Source of the DNA: an uncultured Eggerthellaceae bacterium
GTDB taxonomy: Bacteria; Actinomycetota; Coriobacteriia; Coriobacteriales; Eggerthellaceae
Length of the DNA: 15,262 bases
NCBI GenBank assembly: GCA_949450265.1
Contig: CASTMW010000025.1
Span: 1-15,262, forward strand
Direction of reading: 5' to 3'
Part shown: piece by piece, positions 1 through 6,360 of the stretch
How the letters are laid out: each line of letters begins with the position of its first letter
Numbering within the stretch: the first letter of the stretch is position 1
Program-made: the position numbers and the translations under genes
Notes under the pieces: model-generated
Told to the model about the DNA's origin: nothing
Database searches by the model: none
Seen by the model: only the letters and a program-made list of their open reading frames with translations

Positions 1-30
1 GATAACATAACAGTAACGGATAGGTGCACT

Positions 31-48
31 CGTAAACGGACGTTTACG
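31..48. repeat. Perfect 8-bp inverted repeat in left intergenic region
   Basis: The arms CGTAAACG (31-38) and CGTTTACG (41-48) are exact reverse complements separated by GA. The site lies in the gene-free stretch 1-145, downstream of the minus-strand glycosyltransferase. It could bind a dimeric regulator of a gene to the left of the window. It could also fold as a 7-bp hairpin with a four-base loop. No T-run follows on either strand, so it is not a normal intrinsic terminator. A weaker imperfect stem (AGGTG/CACCT, 100-125) is the only other structure I see in 1-145. Confidence 0.45.
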
Positions 49-145
49 TTCCGGTTTTCATAACGACTATCATTAATCGCACGGCGGGATCATGTTCGCA
101 GGTGCTTCCGGCTAGGGGAACACCTAAACGACTTGCATCTCGCCG

Positions 146-1108
146 TTACCGCTGGCGATCGTATGCCTGATAGACGGCAAGCTCCCATTGCTTGCGATTG
201 TTCTTCGCCACCGTGTCCAGGATCAGCCCCGCCGTGAACGACAGTGCCCCCAGCGTAACCAGCCCCATGGCAAGGATGGCCGTAGGGAACCGCTCCACCA
301 AATGCGTCACCGTGAACTCCGCGATGACCGGTATGCCCGCGATCAAGCCCAGCGCGAAGAAGATGAGCGCGAGCCACCCGAAGAACGCCATGGGCTTATA
401 GTCCTTAAATAGGCTTGCGATCGCCCCAAGCACCTTCGCCCCATCCCCGAAGGTCGACAGCTTCGAATAGCTTCCCTCGGGCCTGTCCCGATAATCGATG
501 GGCACATCCACAATGCGCCAACGCTTGTCCACCGCATGGATGGATAGCTCGGTCTCTATCTGGAACCCTTCGCTGATGACCGGCATGGTCTTGACGAACA
601 CCCGGTTGAACGCGCGATACCCCGTCATCACATCGTCGAACGAATAGCCGTATATCGCCTTGATGAGCCACCGCACAAGATCGTTGCCGAACCCGTGGAA
701 GGCGCGGTCATTCTCTTCACCATAGCTGCCATTGGACAAGCGATCGCCCACCGTCATGTCGGCCCGGTTGGCCACAAGCGGCGCGATCAGGTCCGGTGCC
801 GATTCGGCCGGATACGTGTCATCGCCATCCACCATGACATAGTAGTCGGCTTCCACTTCGCGGAACATCTGCCGCACCACGTATCCCTTGCCCTGCCGTG
901 GCTCGAAGCGCACGATGGCCCCATGAGCCGAGGCGATGGCCGCCGTGTCATCGGTGGAATTGTTGTCGTACACGTAGATATCAGCTTGCGGCAGCGCAGC
1001 GCGGAAATCATCCACTACCTTGCCGATGGTGAGCGCTTCGTTATAGCACGGTATGAGCACCGCCACTCCGGCACCTTGCATCGCTGATCCTGTCATCTGT
1101 TCTGCCAT
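146..1108 (-). CDS. Family 2 glycosyltransferase, DPM1/GtrB-like, with two C-terminal membrane segments
   Basis: The product has 320 residues. A GT-A nucleotide-sugar domain starts at VAVLIPCYNE (about 15-24), followed by YDNNSTDDT (47-55) and a metal-binding DGDD at 94-97. The DYRDRPEGSYSK stretch (205-216) is typical of dolichyl/polyprenyl-phosphate sugar transferases. Two hydrophobic helices, about 240-262 and 276-298, anchor the C-terminus. By family knowledge, such enzymes transfer a hexose or mannose from a nucleotide sugar to a polyprenyl phosphate on the cytoplasmic face of the membrane; donor and acceptor cannot be read from sequence. The ATG at 1108 lies 8 nt after a perfect TATAAT and has no Shine-Dalgarno, so the mRNA may be leaderless. 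The gene diverges from a second glycosyltransferase and a flippase-like gene. No clear terminator follows it in 1-145. Confidence 0.9.
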   Translation of the reverse strand: MAEQMTGSAMQGAGVAVLIPCYNEALTIGKVVDDFRAALPQADIYVYDNNSTDDTAAIASAHGAIVRFEPRQGKGYVVRQMFREVEADYYVMVDGDDTYPAESAPDLIAPLVANRADMTVGDRLSNGSYGEENDRAFHGFGNDLVRWLIKAIYGYSFDDVMTGYRAFNRVFVKTMPVISEGFQIETELSIHAVDKRWRIVDVPIDYRDRPEGSYSKLSTFGDGAKVLGAIASLFKDYKPMAFFGWLALIFFALGLIAGIPVIAEFTVTHLVERFPTAILAMGLVTLGALSFTAGLILDTVAKNNRKQWELAVYQAYDRQR

Positions 1109-1116
1109 GGTTCCCG

Positions 1117-1122
1117 ATTATA
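1117..1122 (-). promoter_or_regulatory. -10 element (TATAAT), predicted leaderless promoter
   Basis: On the minus strand a perfect TATAAT is followed by 8 nt and then the ATG at 1108. Transcription normally begins 6-8 nt after the hexamer, so the start site should coincide with, or lie within two bases of, the start codon. No convincing -35 sits 16-18 nt upstream. Confidence 0.5.
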
Positions 1123-1155
1123 CCCCAGGCCGAGCGCAACAGCCGCGTCTTCACA

Positions 1156-1176
1156 ATATGCGATGCGCATATCGCA
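1156..1176. promoter_or_regulatory. Overlapping dyads between divergent promoters (possible operator)
   Basis: Two exact inverted repeats overlap. One is ATATGCG (1156-1162) with CGCATAT (1166-1172). The other is TGCGAT (1159-1164) with ATCGCA (1171-1176). They lie between the two divergent -10 elements, close to the expected -35 region of the plus-strand promoter. That position suits a regulator acting on both transcription units, but no known binding motif was recognised. Confidence 0.35.
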
Positions 1177-1194
1177 CGATAGGCGCAGCAATGG

Positions 1195-1200
1195 TAGAAT
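1195..1200 (+). promoter_or_regulatory. -10 element (TAGAAT), predicted leaderless promoter
   Basis: TAGAAT is followed by exactly 8 nt and then an in-frame GTG at 1209, the same geometry as the divergent TATAAT/ATG pair. The upstream ATG at 1191 lacks a good Shine-Dalgarno and would lie before the predicted transcription start. This supports GTG 1209 as the true start. The -35 match is poor. Confidence 0.45.
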
Positions 1201-1208
1201 CCGTATTC

Positions 1209-2228
1209 GTGAAGACGATATCCTTTATAGTCCCCTGCTACAACTCGGCGGAATACATGAATACGTGTATCTCGTCCCTGCTCGTTTGCGGTCAGGACAT
1301 CGAGGTGATCATCGTGGACGATGGGTCCACCGACGACACTGCGCGCGTTGCCGATGGCTGGGCAGCCGAGATGCCGGACGTGGTACGCGTCATCCACAAA
1401 GAGAACGGCGGGCATGGCAGTGCGGTGAACGCCGGGCTTGATGCAGCCTGCGGGCTGTACTTCAAGGTGGTGGATTCGGACGATTGGCTGGATGAAGGTG
1501 CCATGGCACCCGTCATGGACTATCTGCGTGAGCAGCACGATCGCCCCGCGCCCACCGATCTGGTGGTCACCAACTACGTCTACGAGAAGATACACGAGAA
1601 CACCCGCACGGTGATGGATCATCGTAACACCTACCCCACCGACCGCGAGATCACCTGGCACGACCTTGGTCGCTTCAACATGGTGCAGTACCTGCACATG
1701 CATGCCGTGATCTACCGGACCCAGCTGCTCAAGGACATTGGGTTGCAGCTGCCCGAGCATTGCTTCTACGTTGACAACCTCTATGTGTACATCCCGCTGC
1801 CGCATGTGCGCAGCATCCGCTACTTCGATTTGGACGTGTACCGCTATTACATCGGACGCGAAGGACAGAGCGTCGGGGTGGACATCATGCTCCAGCGCAT
1901 CGACCAGCATCTGCGCGTCACACGCAAGATGATAGACTCCGTGCACCTGCCCGGCGATGCCCCCGATACGAAGCTGTTCCGCTACATGAGCAACCACATG
2001 GCCCTCATGATATGCGTGTGCGCCATCTTCTTGCGCATGCGCAACACGTCCGAAGACGACCAGAAGCTGGCAGACATGTGGGACTATCTGCACTTCCATA
2101 GCCCGCAGCTGTTCCGCCGCGTGAAACGGCATCCGCTCGTCATCGGATCGAACATCCCGACGCGCTTAGGAGCGCGCGCAGGCATAACAGGGTACAATAT
2201 CGGCAGGAGAATGTTCAACTTCAACTAG
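1209..2228 (+). CDS. Family 2 glycosyltransferase (GT-A fold)
   Basis: From GTG 1209 the product has 339 residues, beginning KTISFIVPCYN, the usual opening of family 2 enzymes. VIIVDDGSTDD, about 25 residues later, is the nucleotide-binding segment. VDSDDW, at about residues 88-93, supplies the metal-binding DxD-type acidic group. The remaining two thirds is a soluble acceptor-side domain with a Cys- and Met-rich helix (MALMICVCAIFL) near residue 270 and no clear membrane anchor. An ATG at 1191 would add six residues; I prefer 1209 because a -10 hexamer lies 8 nt upstream and the conserved motif then starts at once. The flippase-like gene follows 20 bp downstream, so the two probably share one transcript. 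Substrate is unknown; a role in surface glycan or glycolipid synthesis is inferred from context. Confidence 0.9.
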   Translation: MKTISFIVPCYNSAEYMNTCISSLLVCGQDIEVIIVDDGSTDDTARVADGWAAEMPDVVRVIHKENGGHGSAVNAGLDAACGLYFKVVDSDDWLDEGAMAPVMDYLREQHDRPAPTDLVVTNYVYEKIHENTRTVMDHRNTYPTDREITWHDLGRFNMVQYLHMHAVIYRTQLLKDIGLQLPEHCFYVDNLYVYIPLPHVRSIRYFDLDVYRYYIGREGQSVGVDIMLQRIDQHLRVTRKMIDSVHLPGDAPDTKLFRYMSNHMALMICVCAIFLRMRNTSEDDQKLADMWDYLHFHSPQLFRRVKRHPLVIGSNIPTRLGARAGITGYNIGRRMFNFN

Positions 2229-2248
2229 GTGGGAAGGCGACTGTTCCT

Positions 2249-3805
2249 TTGAAGAAGGCCCTGCTCATATTAGTAGCCATCTTGGCTGTCACCTTCTTCA
2301 TGGGCAATGCCGATCTAGTCTTCGACTTCATCGACATCATCGGCACGGGTGCGGTCATCCCGCTCATCATCGCGGTCATCCTGATGGTGCTGCGCCATCT
2401 GACCCAAGCCGCCAGCTACGACGCGGCCTTCGAGGCGGTGGGCTTCAAGACCGGGTTCAGGCACAACGTGATACTGATCTTCAGCCTGGTGTTCATCAAC
2501 ACATTCTGCCTGTTCAGCGGGGCTACCGGCCTGGCGTTCATCATCGACGATGCGCATCGCAAGGGCGCCAGCCTCGGCACTGCCACCGGGGGCGGCCTGC
2601 TCAGCCAGATCGGGTTCTTCGCCGCCGTGTTCGTCATTGCCATCATCGGCACCACGGTCATGATCATCTCGGACAGCATGAACTACATCATCCTGGTGGG
2701 CTTCCTGGCGCTGGCAGGCGTACTGTTCGCGCAAACCGCTTGCTTCGTAGTGGGCTACTACAAACCCGATGCCCTGTACTGGGTGCTCACGCGCATCGAA
2801 CGCATCATCAACTGGATCGGGCATTTCTTCAAGAAGCACCTGCGTGCGGCATGGGGTACGTCCACCGCCGATCAGTTCATCGATTCGTCGCGCCTGCTCG
2901 CACATAATCCCATGGGTGTGGTCTACACCATCGCGTGGGCATCGCTGTCCGCCGTGCTGAACATGTCCTGCCTCATCTGCATTGGATTCGCCTTCGGCTA
3001 CACGCATATCGCGCCGCTGGTAGCGGCGTTCGCGCTGGCCATTGTCACCATCATGCTCTCTCCCACCCCGCAAGGCATCGGCGTTACTGAAGCGGCCATC
3101 GCCATCGTCCTGACCGCCAACGGTTCCACCGCCACCACCGCCGCAGCCATCGCTTTGGTCTACCGCGGCATCATGCTGTGGATACCCTTCGTCATCGGCG
3201 CGCTCATGCTCAGTCAGAGCGGGTTCTTCAAGCAGAAGAAGAGCGCGGGTCCTGATCAGAAGATGAAGGATACAGCCTGGATCTTAGGAACACTGATGCT
3301 GCTCTTGGGCGTCGTGAACATCGCGCTTGCCATCGTGGCGCAAGCGCTTTCCCCTTACCAGGCACTCACCCAGTTCATCAACCTTGGAAATGTCCTGATC
3401 GGCCCAGGGTTGATATCGGGAGGTGTGCTGCTCGTGGTCTGCGCTGTGGGACTGATCCGCCGCAGCCGCATGATGTGGGCCGTCAGTCTCATGATGCTCT
3501 GCGTGCTGGCCGGACTTGAACTTTACAACGGCGTTTGGATGGTGGCGGTGCCGCTACTGTTACTCGGCATAGCGCTGCTCGTCTGGCGACGCGCCTTCAA
3601 TCGGCCGCCGTTCTGGACCGCGCGAGCACGCGAAGGTGAAGCGAAGGAGTCGAAGGACTGCGATATCGTCGAAGCAGCCGAGGACATGGAGCAGTTACCA
3701 CGCAACATCGATCAGACCCCGATCGCAGAGATGTCAGCCACGCTCGACGATCTTCAAAAGCGAGCGCAGAGGCTGGAACGCGGATCGGGGAACAAGGCGG
3801 ACTAA
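2249..3805 (+). CDS. Flippase-like integral membrane protein (LPG_synthase_TM family)
   Basis: The product has 518 residues and many membrane helices. Residues 1-325 resemble the lysylphosphatidylglycerol synthase transmembrane/flippase-like family. The two signature segments are PTPQGIGVTEAA (272-283) and YRGIMLWIPF (305-314). A second helical block (about 341-447) recalls the extra helices of MprF-type proteins, but no soluble aminoacyl-transfer (DUF2156) domain follows. Instead there is a charged cytoplasmic tail (449-518) whose end, about 493-512, may form a short coiled coil. By family knowledge such proteins flip or handle charged lipids or lipid-linked sugars. Placement after a glycosyltransferase suggests translocation of its product. 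The start is TTG with a purine-rich GGGAAGG 11 nt upstream. Transcription ends at the hairpin at 3897-3931. Confidence 0.88.
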   Translation: MKKALLILVAILAVTFFMGNADLVFDFIDIIGTGAVIPLIIAVILMVLRHLTQAASYDAAFEAVGFKTGFRHNVILIFSLVFINTFCLFSGATGLAFIIDDAHRKGASLGTATGGGLLSQIGFFAAVFVIAIIGTTVMIISDSMNYIILVGFLALAGVLFAQTACFVVGYYKPDALYWVLTRIERIINWIGHFFKKHLRAAWGTSTADQFIDSSRLLAHNPMGVVYTIAWASLSAVLNMSCLICIGFAFGYTHIAPLVAAFALAIVTIMLSPTPQGIGVTEAAIAIVLTANGSTATTAAAIALVYRGIMLWIPFVIGALMLSQSGFFKQKKSAGPDQKMKDTAWILGTLMLLLGVVNIALAIVAQALSPYQALTQFINLGNVLIGPGLISGGVLLVVCAVGLIRRSRMMWAVSLMMLCVLAGLELYNGVWMVAVPLLLLGIALLVWRRAFNRPPFWTARAREGEAKESKDCDIVEAAEDMEQLPRNIDQTPIAEMSATLDDLQKRAQRLERGSGNKAD

Positions 3806-3896
3806 GAACTGTCAGCGCACAGCGTCGCAGTGCTGCGATCCGAGTGATCCATGGTGCGCCCAAAGAGAACCATAGAATACCAATACAGAATAGTGA

Positions 3897-3931
3897 AAAG
3901 GCCCTAACAGATGCGCTCTGTTAGGGCCTTT
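3897..3931. terminator. Bidirectional intrinsic terminator
   Basis: A perfect 15-bp stem pairs 3897-3911 (AAAGGCCCTAACAGA) with 3917-3931 around the five-base loop TGCGC. The stem ends in A-runs and T-runs (CCTTTCGTTT on plus, CCTTTTC on minus), so it can stop transcription from either side. It sits between the convergent flippase gene and rplT. Nothing else is apparent in 3806-3896. Confidence 0.93.
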
Positions 3932-3957
3932 CGTTTCCGATCATTGCCGATCAGCTC

Positions 3958-4314
3958 TTAGGCGACCGCCTTCTTGGCTGCCTCAGCCACCGCGGAGAAC
4001 GCCTTCGGATCGTTGACGGCCATATCGGCAAGCACCTTGCGATCCAACTCAATGCCAGCCTTCTTCACGCCGTTCATGAACACACTGTAGCTCATCCCGT
4101 TCAAGCGAGCAGCCGCGTTAATACGCGTGATCCACAGCCTGCGAATGTCGCGCTTCTTGTTGCGACGATCGCGATAGATGTACTGCATAGAGTGGCGCAC
4201 TTGCTCCTTCGCAGCGCGATAGGAACGGGACTTCGCACCGTAATAGCCGCGCGCCTTCTTCAGTATCTCGCGGCGCTTCTTGCGTGCGTGAACGCTTCTC
4301 TTCACTCGTGCCAT
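3958..4314 (-). CDS. rplT: 50S ribosomal protein L20
   Basis: The product has 118 residues, the normal L20 length. Diagnostic segments are MARVKRSVHARKKRREIL at the N-terminus, the basic YRDRRNKKRDIRRLWITRIN block around 46-65, and NGVKKAGIELDRKVLADMA near 85-103. L20 binds 23S rRNA early in 50S assembly. In several bacteria it represses its own operon by binding the infC or rpmI leader. It is the last gene of infC-rpmI-rplT. A strong AGGAGG (4324-4329) lies 9 nt before ATG 4314, and the rpmI stop codon TAG is embedded in that Shine-Dalgarno, so translation is probably coupled. The bidirectional terminator follows 26 bp after the stop. Confidence 0.98.
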   Translation of the reverse strand: MARVKRSVHARKKRREILKKARGYYGAKSRSYRAAKEQVRHSMQYIYRDRRNKKRDIRRLWITRINAAARLNGMSYSVFMNGVKKAGIELDRKVLADMAVNDPKAFSAVAEAAKKAVA

Positions 4315-4327
4315 GTGCTTCTACCTC

Positions 4328-4525
4328 CTAGCGAAGGCCAAGGTCGCGCGCGACCACTTTGTAATCGGCCTTGGAAACTTCGGTCTCGTGACGGAAATTG
4401 CGCTTGCGCTTCTGGCTCTTCTTGGTCATGATGTGGCTCTTGTAGGCCTTTGCGCGCATGATCTTGCCGCTGCCGGTCACGCGGAAGCGCTTGGCTGTGC
4501 CGCGATGCGTCTTCATCTTAGGCAT
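4328..4525 (-). CDS. rpmI: 50S ribosomal protein L35
   Basis: From ATG 4525 the product is 65 residues starting MPKMKTHRGTAKRFRVTGSG, the classic L35 opening and length. The body is very basic, as expected for a small rRNA-binding protein. An ATG three codons upstream (4534) is unlikely: the only purine-rich Shine-Dalgarno, AAGGGGG (4535-4541), would touch it, whereas it is 9 nt from 4525. The first bases of the gene overlap the infC stop codon (ATGCCTAA, 8 nt shared), indicating coupled translation of IF3 and L35. The rplT Shine-Dalgarno overlaps its own stop. Confidence 0.97.
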   Translation of the reverse strand: MPKMKTHRGTAKRFRVTGSGKIMRAKAYKSHIMTKKSQKRKRNFRHETEVSKADYKVVARDLGLR

Positions 4526-5084
4526 TGTTGGCATCCCCCTTCTCGGTATCTTCCTTCTTCTTCTTCGCAGTTTGCGGAAGCGGCGCGATCAGCATGTGCA
4601 TATTGCGCCCTTCCATCTTGGGTTGGTTCTCGATGACGGCCACATCCTTCAGATCATCGGCAAGACGCTCAAGGATGAAGAGCCCCTGCTCGGGATGGGC
4701 CATCTCACGACCGCGGAACATGATGGTGATCTTCACCTTGTTGCCCGCGTCCAAGAAACGCAGCACGTGCTTCTTCTTGGTGGTGTAGTCGCCGATGTCG
4801 ATCTTGGGACGGAACTTCATCTCCTTGATCTCGATCTTGGACTGATTCTTGCGCGCCTGCTTGGCTTTGATGGCTTGATCGTACTTGAACTTGCCATAAT
4901 CCATGACCCGACAGACCGGCGGATCGGCATTCGGAGCAATCTCCACCAGGTCAAGCCCGGCTGCATCGGCGATGCTCTGCGCCTGTTCGATGGGGTAGAC
5001 ACCCATCTGATTGCCATCGAAATCGACCAAGCGGCACGTGCCGATGGTGATCTGTTCATTGAGCCTTGGCTCTTGAGCGGCTAT
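4518..5084 (-). CDS. infC: Translation initiation factor IF-3, apparent AUA start
   Basis: From the proposed start the product has 188 residues, with both IF3 domains. The N-domain begins AAQEPRLNEQI and includes GLDLVEIAPNADPPVCRVMD, followed by GKFKYDQAIKAKQARKNQ, a Lys-rich linker. The C-domain carries IEIKEMKFRPKIDIGDYTTK and KITIMFRGREMAHPEQG. The tail is KKKKEDTEKGDANNA. IF3 binds the 30S subunit, prevents premature 50S joining and rejects non-AUG starts. An in-frame GTG exists at 5093, but it is part of the Shine-Dalgarno (TAAGGAGGTGA, 5090-5100) and so has no spacing. The ATA at 5082-5084 is in frame, 8 nt after AGGAGG, and gives the usual N-terminus. E. coli infC likewise uses a rare start (AUU) for autoregulation. 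First gene of infC-rpmI-rplT. Confidence 0.95.
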   Translation of the reverse strand: MAAQEPRLNEQITIGTCRLVDFDGNQMGVYPIEQAQSIADAAGLDLVEIAPNADPPVCRVMDYGKFKYDQAIKAKQARKNQSKIEIKEMKFRPKIDIGDYTTKKKHVLRFLDAGNKVKITIMFRGREMAHPEQGLFILERLADDLKDVAVIENQPKMEGRNMHMLIAPLPQTAKKKKEDTEKGDANNA

Positions 5085-5089
5085 CGCGC

Positions 5090-5100
5090 TCACCTCCTTA
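5090..5100 (-). promoter_or_regulatory. Extended Shine-Dalgarno of infC
   Basis: The minus strand reads TAAGGAGGTGA, an 11-base perfect complement of the common 16S rRNA 3' tail (TCACCTCCTTA). Its AGGAGG core ends 8 nt before the ATA at 5084 and directly abuts, in fact contains, the in-frame GTG at 5093. This geometry decides the infC start in favour of ATA. Confidence 0.75.
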
Positions 5101-5124
5101 CATGCGCGCTCTCACGCGCAGATC

Positions 5125-5159
5125 AAAAGACCCGCTAGCGCAAACGAGCACTGCGGGCC
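5125..5159 (-). terminator. Terminator-type hairpin (attenuator) in infC leader
   Basis: On the minus strand GGCCCGC pairs with GCGGGTC (one G-U pair). The helix continues, after a single bulged A, with AGTGC pairing GCGCT around the loop TCGTTT. The sequence TTTT (5125-5128) follows at once. This is an intrinsic terminator inside the leader, about 25 nt before the Shine-Dalgarno. An attenuator is more likely than an end-of-operon signal, because the infC promoter lies upstream of it and no gene ends between. A run AAAAGA at 5195-5200 could pair with the U-tract as a partial antiterminator, but that pairing is short. Confidence 0.6.
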
Positions 5160-5276
5160 GACAAGGAAGAAGGATGGCATGCGCGATCCTTCGCTCTTTT
5201 CAGATGACCCATCAGCAGCACGCGGCGCCGAACCAGGTGGAGGATCGATGATCCTCACTTGATGAACAACGTTCGT

Positions 5277-5305
5277 ATTGTACGGGATGGTCGCCCAAGA
5301 TGCAA
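5277..5305 (-). promoter_or_regulatory. Promoter of infC-rpmI-rplT
   Basis: The minus strand carries -35 TTGCAT (5300-5305) and -10 TACAAT (5277-5282) separated by exactly 17 nt, five of six matches to consensus in each hexamer. Transcription should start near 5270. The -35 begins two bases after the ftsQ stop codon, and no terminator separates ftsQ from it, so some division-operon transcripts may read into the leader. Confidence 0.75.
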
Positions 5306-5307
5306 AC

Positions 5308-6360
5308 TCAGGACGAGCCGACCAGCTTCCATGTCGGGCGTTCCACCACGCGCACGTTGATCTTCACGACGGTCGGGTTGTTCTCCATGATATCCAAGCA
5401 CACGCGCTCCTTCTCGCGGATGTTGTCCGCGCGCCCGAAGGATATCTCCACGTTGCTCTTCAACGTGACCACAGTGGAATCGGGGTCCGACGCGGTGACC
5501 GACTTGATTTGGTCGGCCAGCTGCGTGGTCAAACCCGTGATGATCTTGAGCGCGTTATCCACGTTGGGATCCGTGCATTCGGTGCCCATCTCCGGCACCA
5601 GCCCCACCTCAACGCCGGTGATGTGGATGACATTGTCCACGTCTTCGTAGATGCGCGGGCTGATCTGCTGACCCACCTCGGAATCCTTATTCGGAATGGC
5701 CATGATCCAGATACCCTCGGGGCTGATGGCCCAGTTCTGGATGGTCTGCTTCGCGCCCATCGGTATCTCCACGATGGCTGCCACCTCCCGTTCGGTGACC
5801 ACCACCTCAAGCGTCGAGGGGAACACGCGCTTCACCTCCACGCTCTCCACCCACGAATCGCGCATCAAGCTGGATTCTATGCTGCCCGCATCCACGTTGA
5901 GCAGCGTGGTGCCCGCGGGGATGGACACGAGCGCGGTGGCTTCCTCATAGGTCAGGTGATCGGCACCGGTGAAGGTGACCTCTTCGATCGTGAAGGCATC
6001 GGTACGAGACACGACGAACAGCGCAACCAGCGCGGCGATGATGATCCCGATGATGATGCCCACGACCAGGAGCGGACGGCGCGTCGCCTTCATGGCGCGC
6101 TGCATCGACTGCGCCCGGCGTTGATCGCGCTCCATGCGATCGGCCTGCTTGGAGATATCGGCCACTGTGCGCCCGCCTGCAGCGCGTGCACTGCTCACAG
6201 GGATGCTAACGCTGCGGCTCGATCGCACCGAACGGCTTGCTGCCACGCTACGCGAGCTTGCGCGGCTGCTGGCGGAAGGACGTCGGGCGTATCGGCTGCC
6301 CGAGCGCCTACTTGAAGCCGAGGAATCTGACTTCTGTCGTGAGCTGCGTGCCATAGGCAT
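5308..6360 (-). CDS. ftsQ: Cell division protein FtsQ/DivIB with long Ser/Arg-rich cytoplasmic tail
   Basis: The product has 350 residues. The cytoplasmic tail 1-95 is extremely Ser/Arg-rich up to residue 60, with repeated SRSV motifs. One membrane helix follows at about 96-117 (LLVVGIIIGIIIAALVALFV). The POTRA domain at about 122-192 includes FTIEEVTFTGADHLTYEE, GTTLLNVDAGSIESSL and WVESVEVKRVFPSTLEVVVTER, the standard FtsQ pattern. The extracytoplasmic beta domain runs to near 345. FtsQ links the cytoplasmic ring to FtsL/FtsB and septal peptidoglycan synthesis. It follows murB, its usual neighbour. The ATG at 6360, or ATG 6354 two codons on, overlaps murB by about 50 nt. Neither has a strong Shine-Dalgarno, so the exact start is uncertain. 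Later GTG codons in the tail also lack one. Confidence 0.92.
   Translation of the reverse strand: MPMARSSRQKSDSSASSRRSGSRYARRPSASSRASSRSVAASRSVRSSRSVSIPVSSARAAGGRTVADISKQADRMERDQRRAQSMQRAMKATRRPLLVVGIIIGIIIAALVALFVVSRTDAFTIEEVTFTGADHLTYEEATALVSIPAGTTLLNVDAGSIESSLMRDSWVESVEVKRVFPSTLEVVVTEREVAAIVEIPMGAKQTIQNWAISPEGIWIMAIPNKDSEVGQQISPRIYEDVDNVIHITGVEVGLVPEMGTECTDPNVDNALKIITGLTTQLADQIKSVTASDPDSTVVTLKSNVEISFGRADNIREKERVCLDIMENNPTVVKINVRVVERPTWKLVGSS

Larger units (their letters stand above)
5085..5270 (-). promoter_or_regulatory. infC operon 5' leader with several hairpins
   Basis: The predicted transcript begins near 5270 and runs about 185 nt before IF3. In transcript order the leader can form four hairpins. 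The first is GAGGATC/GATCCTC (5240-5256). The second is AAGGAT/ATCCTT (5170-5191). The third is a terminator-type hairpin (5125-5159). The fourth is TGCGCG/CGCGCA closed by a T-G pair on a GAGA tetraloop (5103-5120), immediately before the Shine-Dalgarno. Firmicute infC operons carry an L20-binding leader with an attenuator; this one could be an equivalent, but I did not match it to the known consensus. A two-codon ATG-TAA occurs just before the Shine-Dalgarno. Confidence 0.55.

Noticed and set aside
1053..1190. N-terminal extension of the plus-strand glycosyltransferase from ATG 1053
   Set aside because: It overlaps the divergent gene and both promoters, lacks a Shine-Dalgarno, and the family motif starts only after 1209.
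1041..2132. Long minus-strand open frame of 363 codons opposite the second glycosyltransferase
   Set aside because: It is the antisense shadow of a real gene; the composition is His/Val-rich with no domain, and it would overlap the divergent promoters.
3825..3838. Small hairpin TCGCAG-TG-CTGCGA after the flippase gene
   Set aside because: The loop is only two bases and no T-run follows; the 15-bp terminator downstream explains termination.
5278..6315. Plus-strand open frame of 345 codons opposite ftsQ
   Set aside because: His/Asp/Arg-rich shadow in a GC-rich region; ftsQ on the other strand has clear domains.
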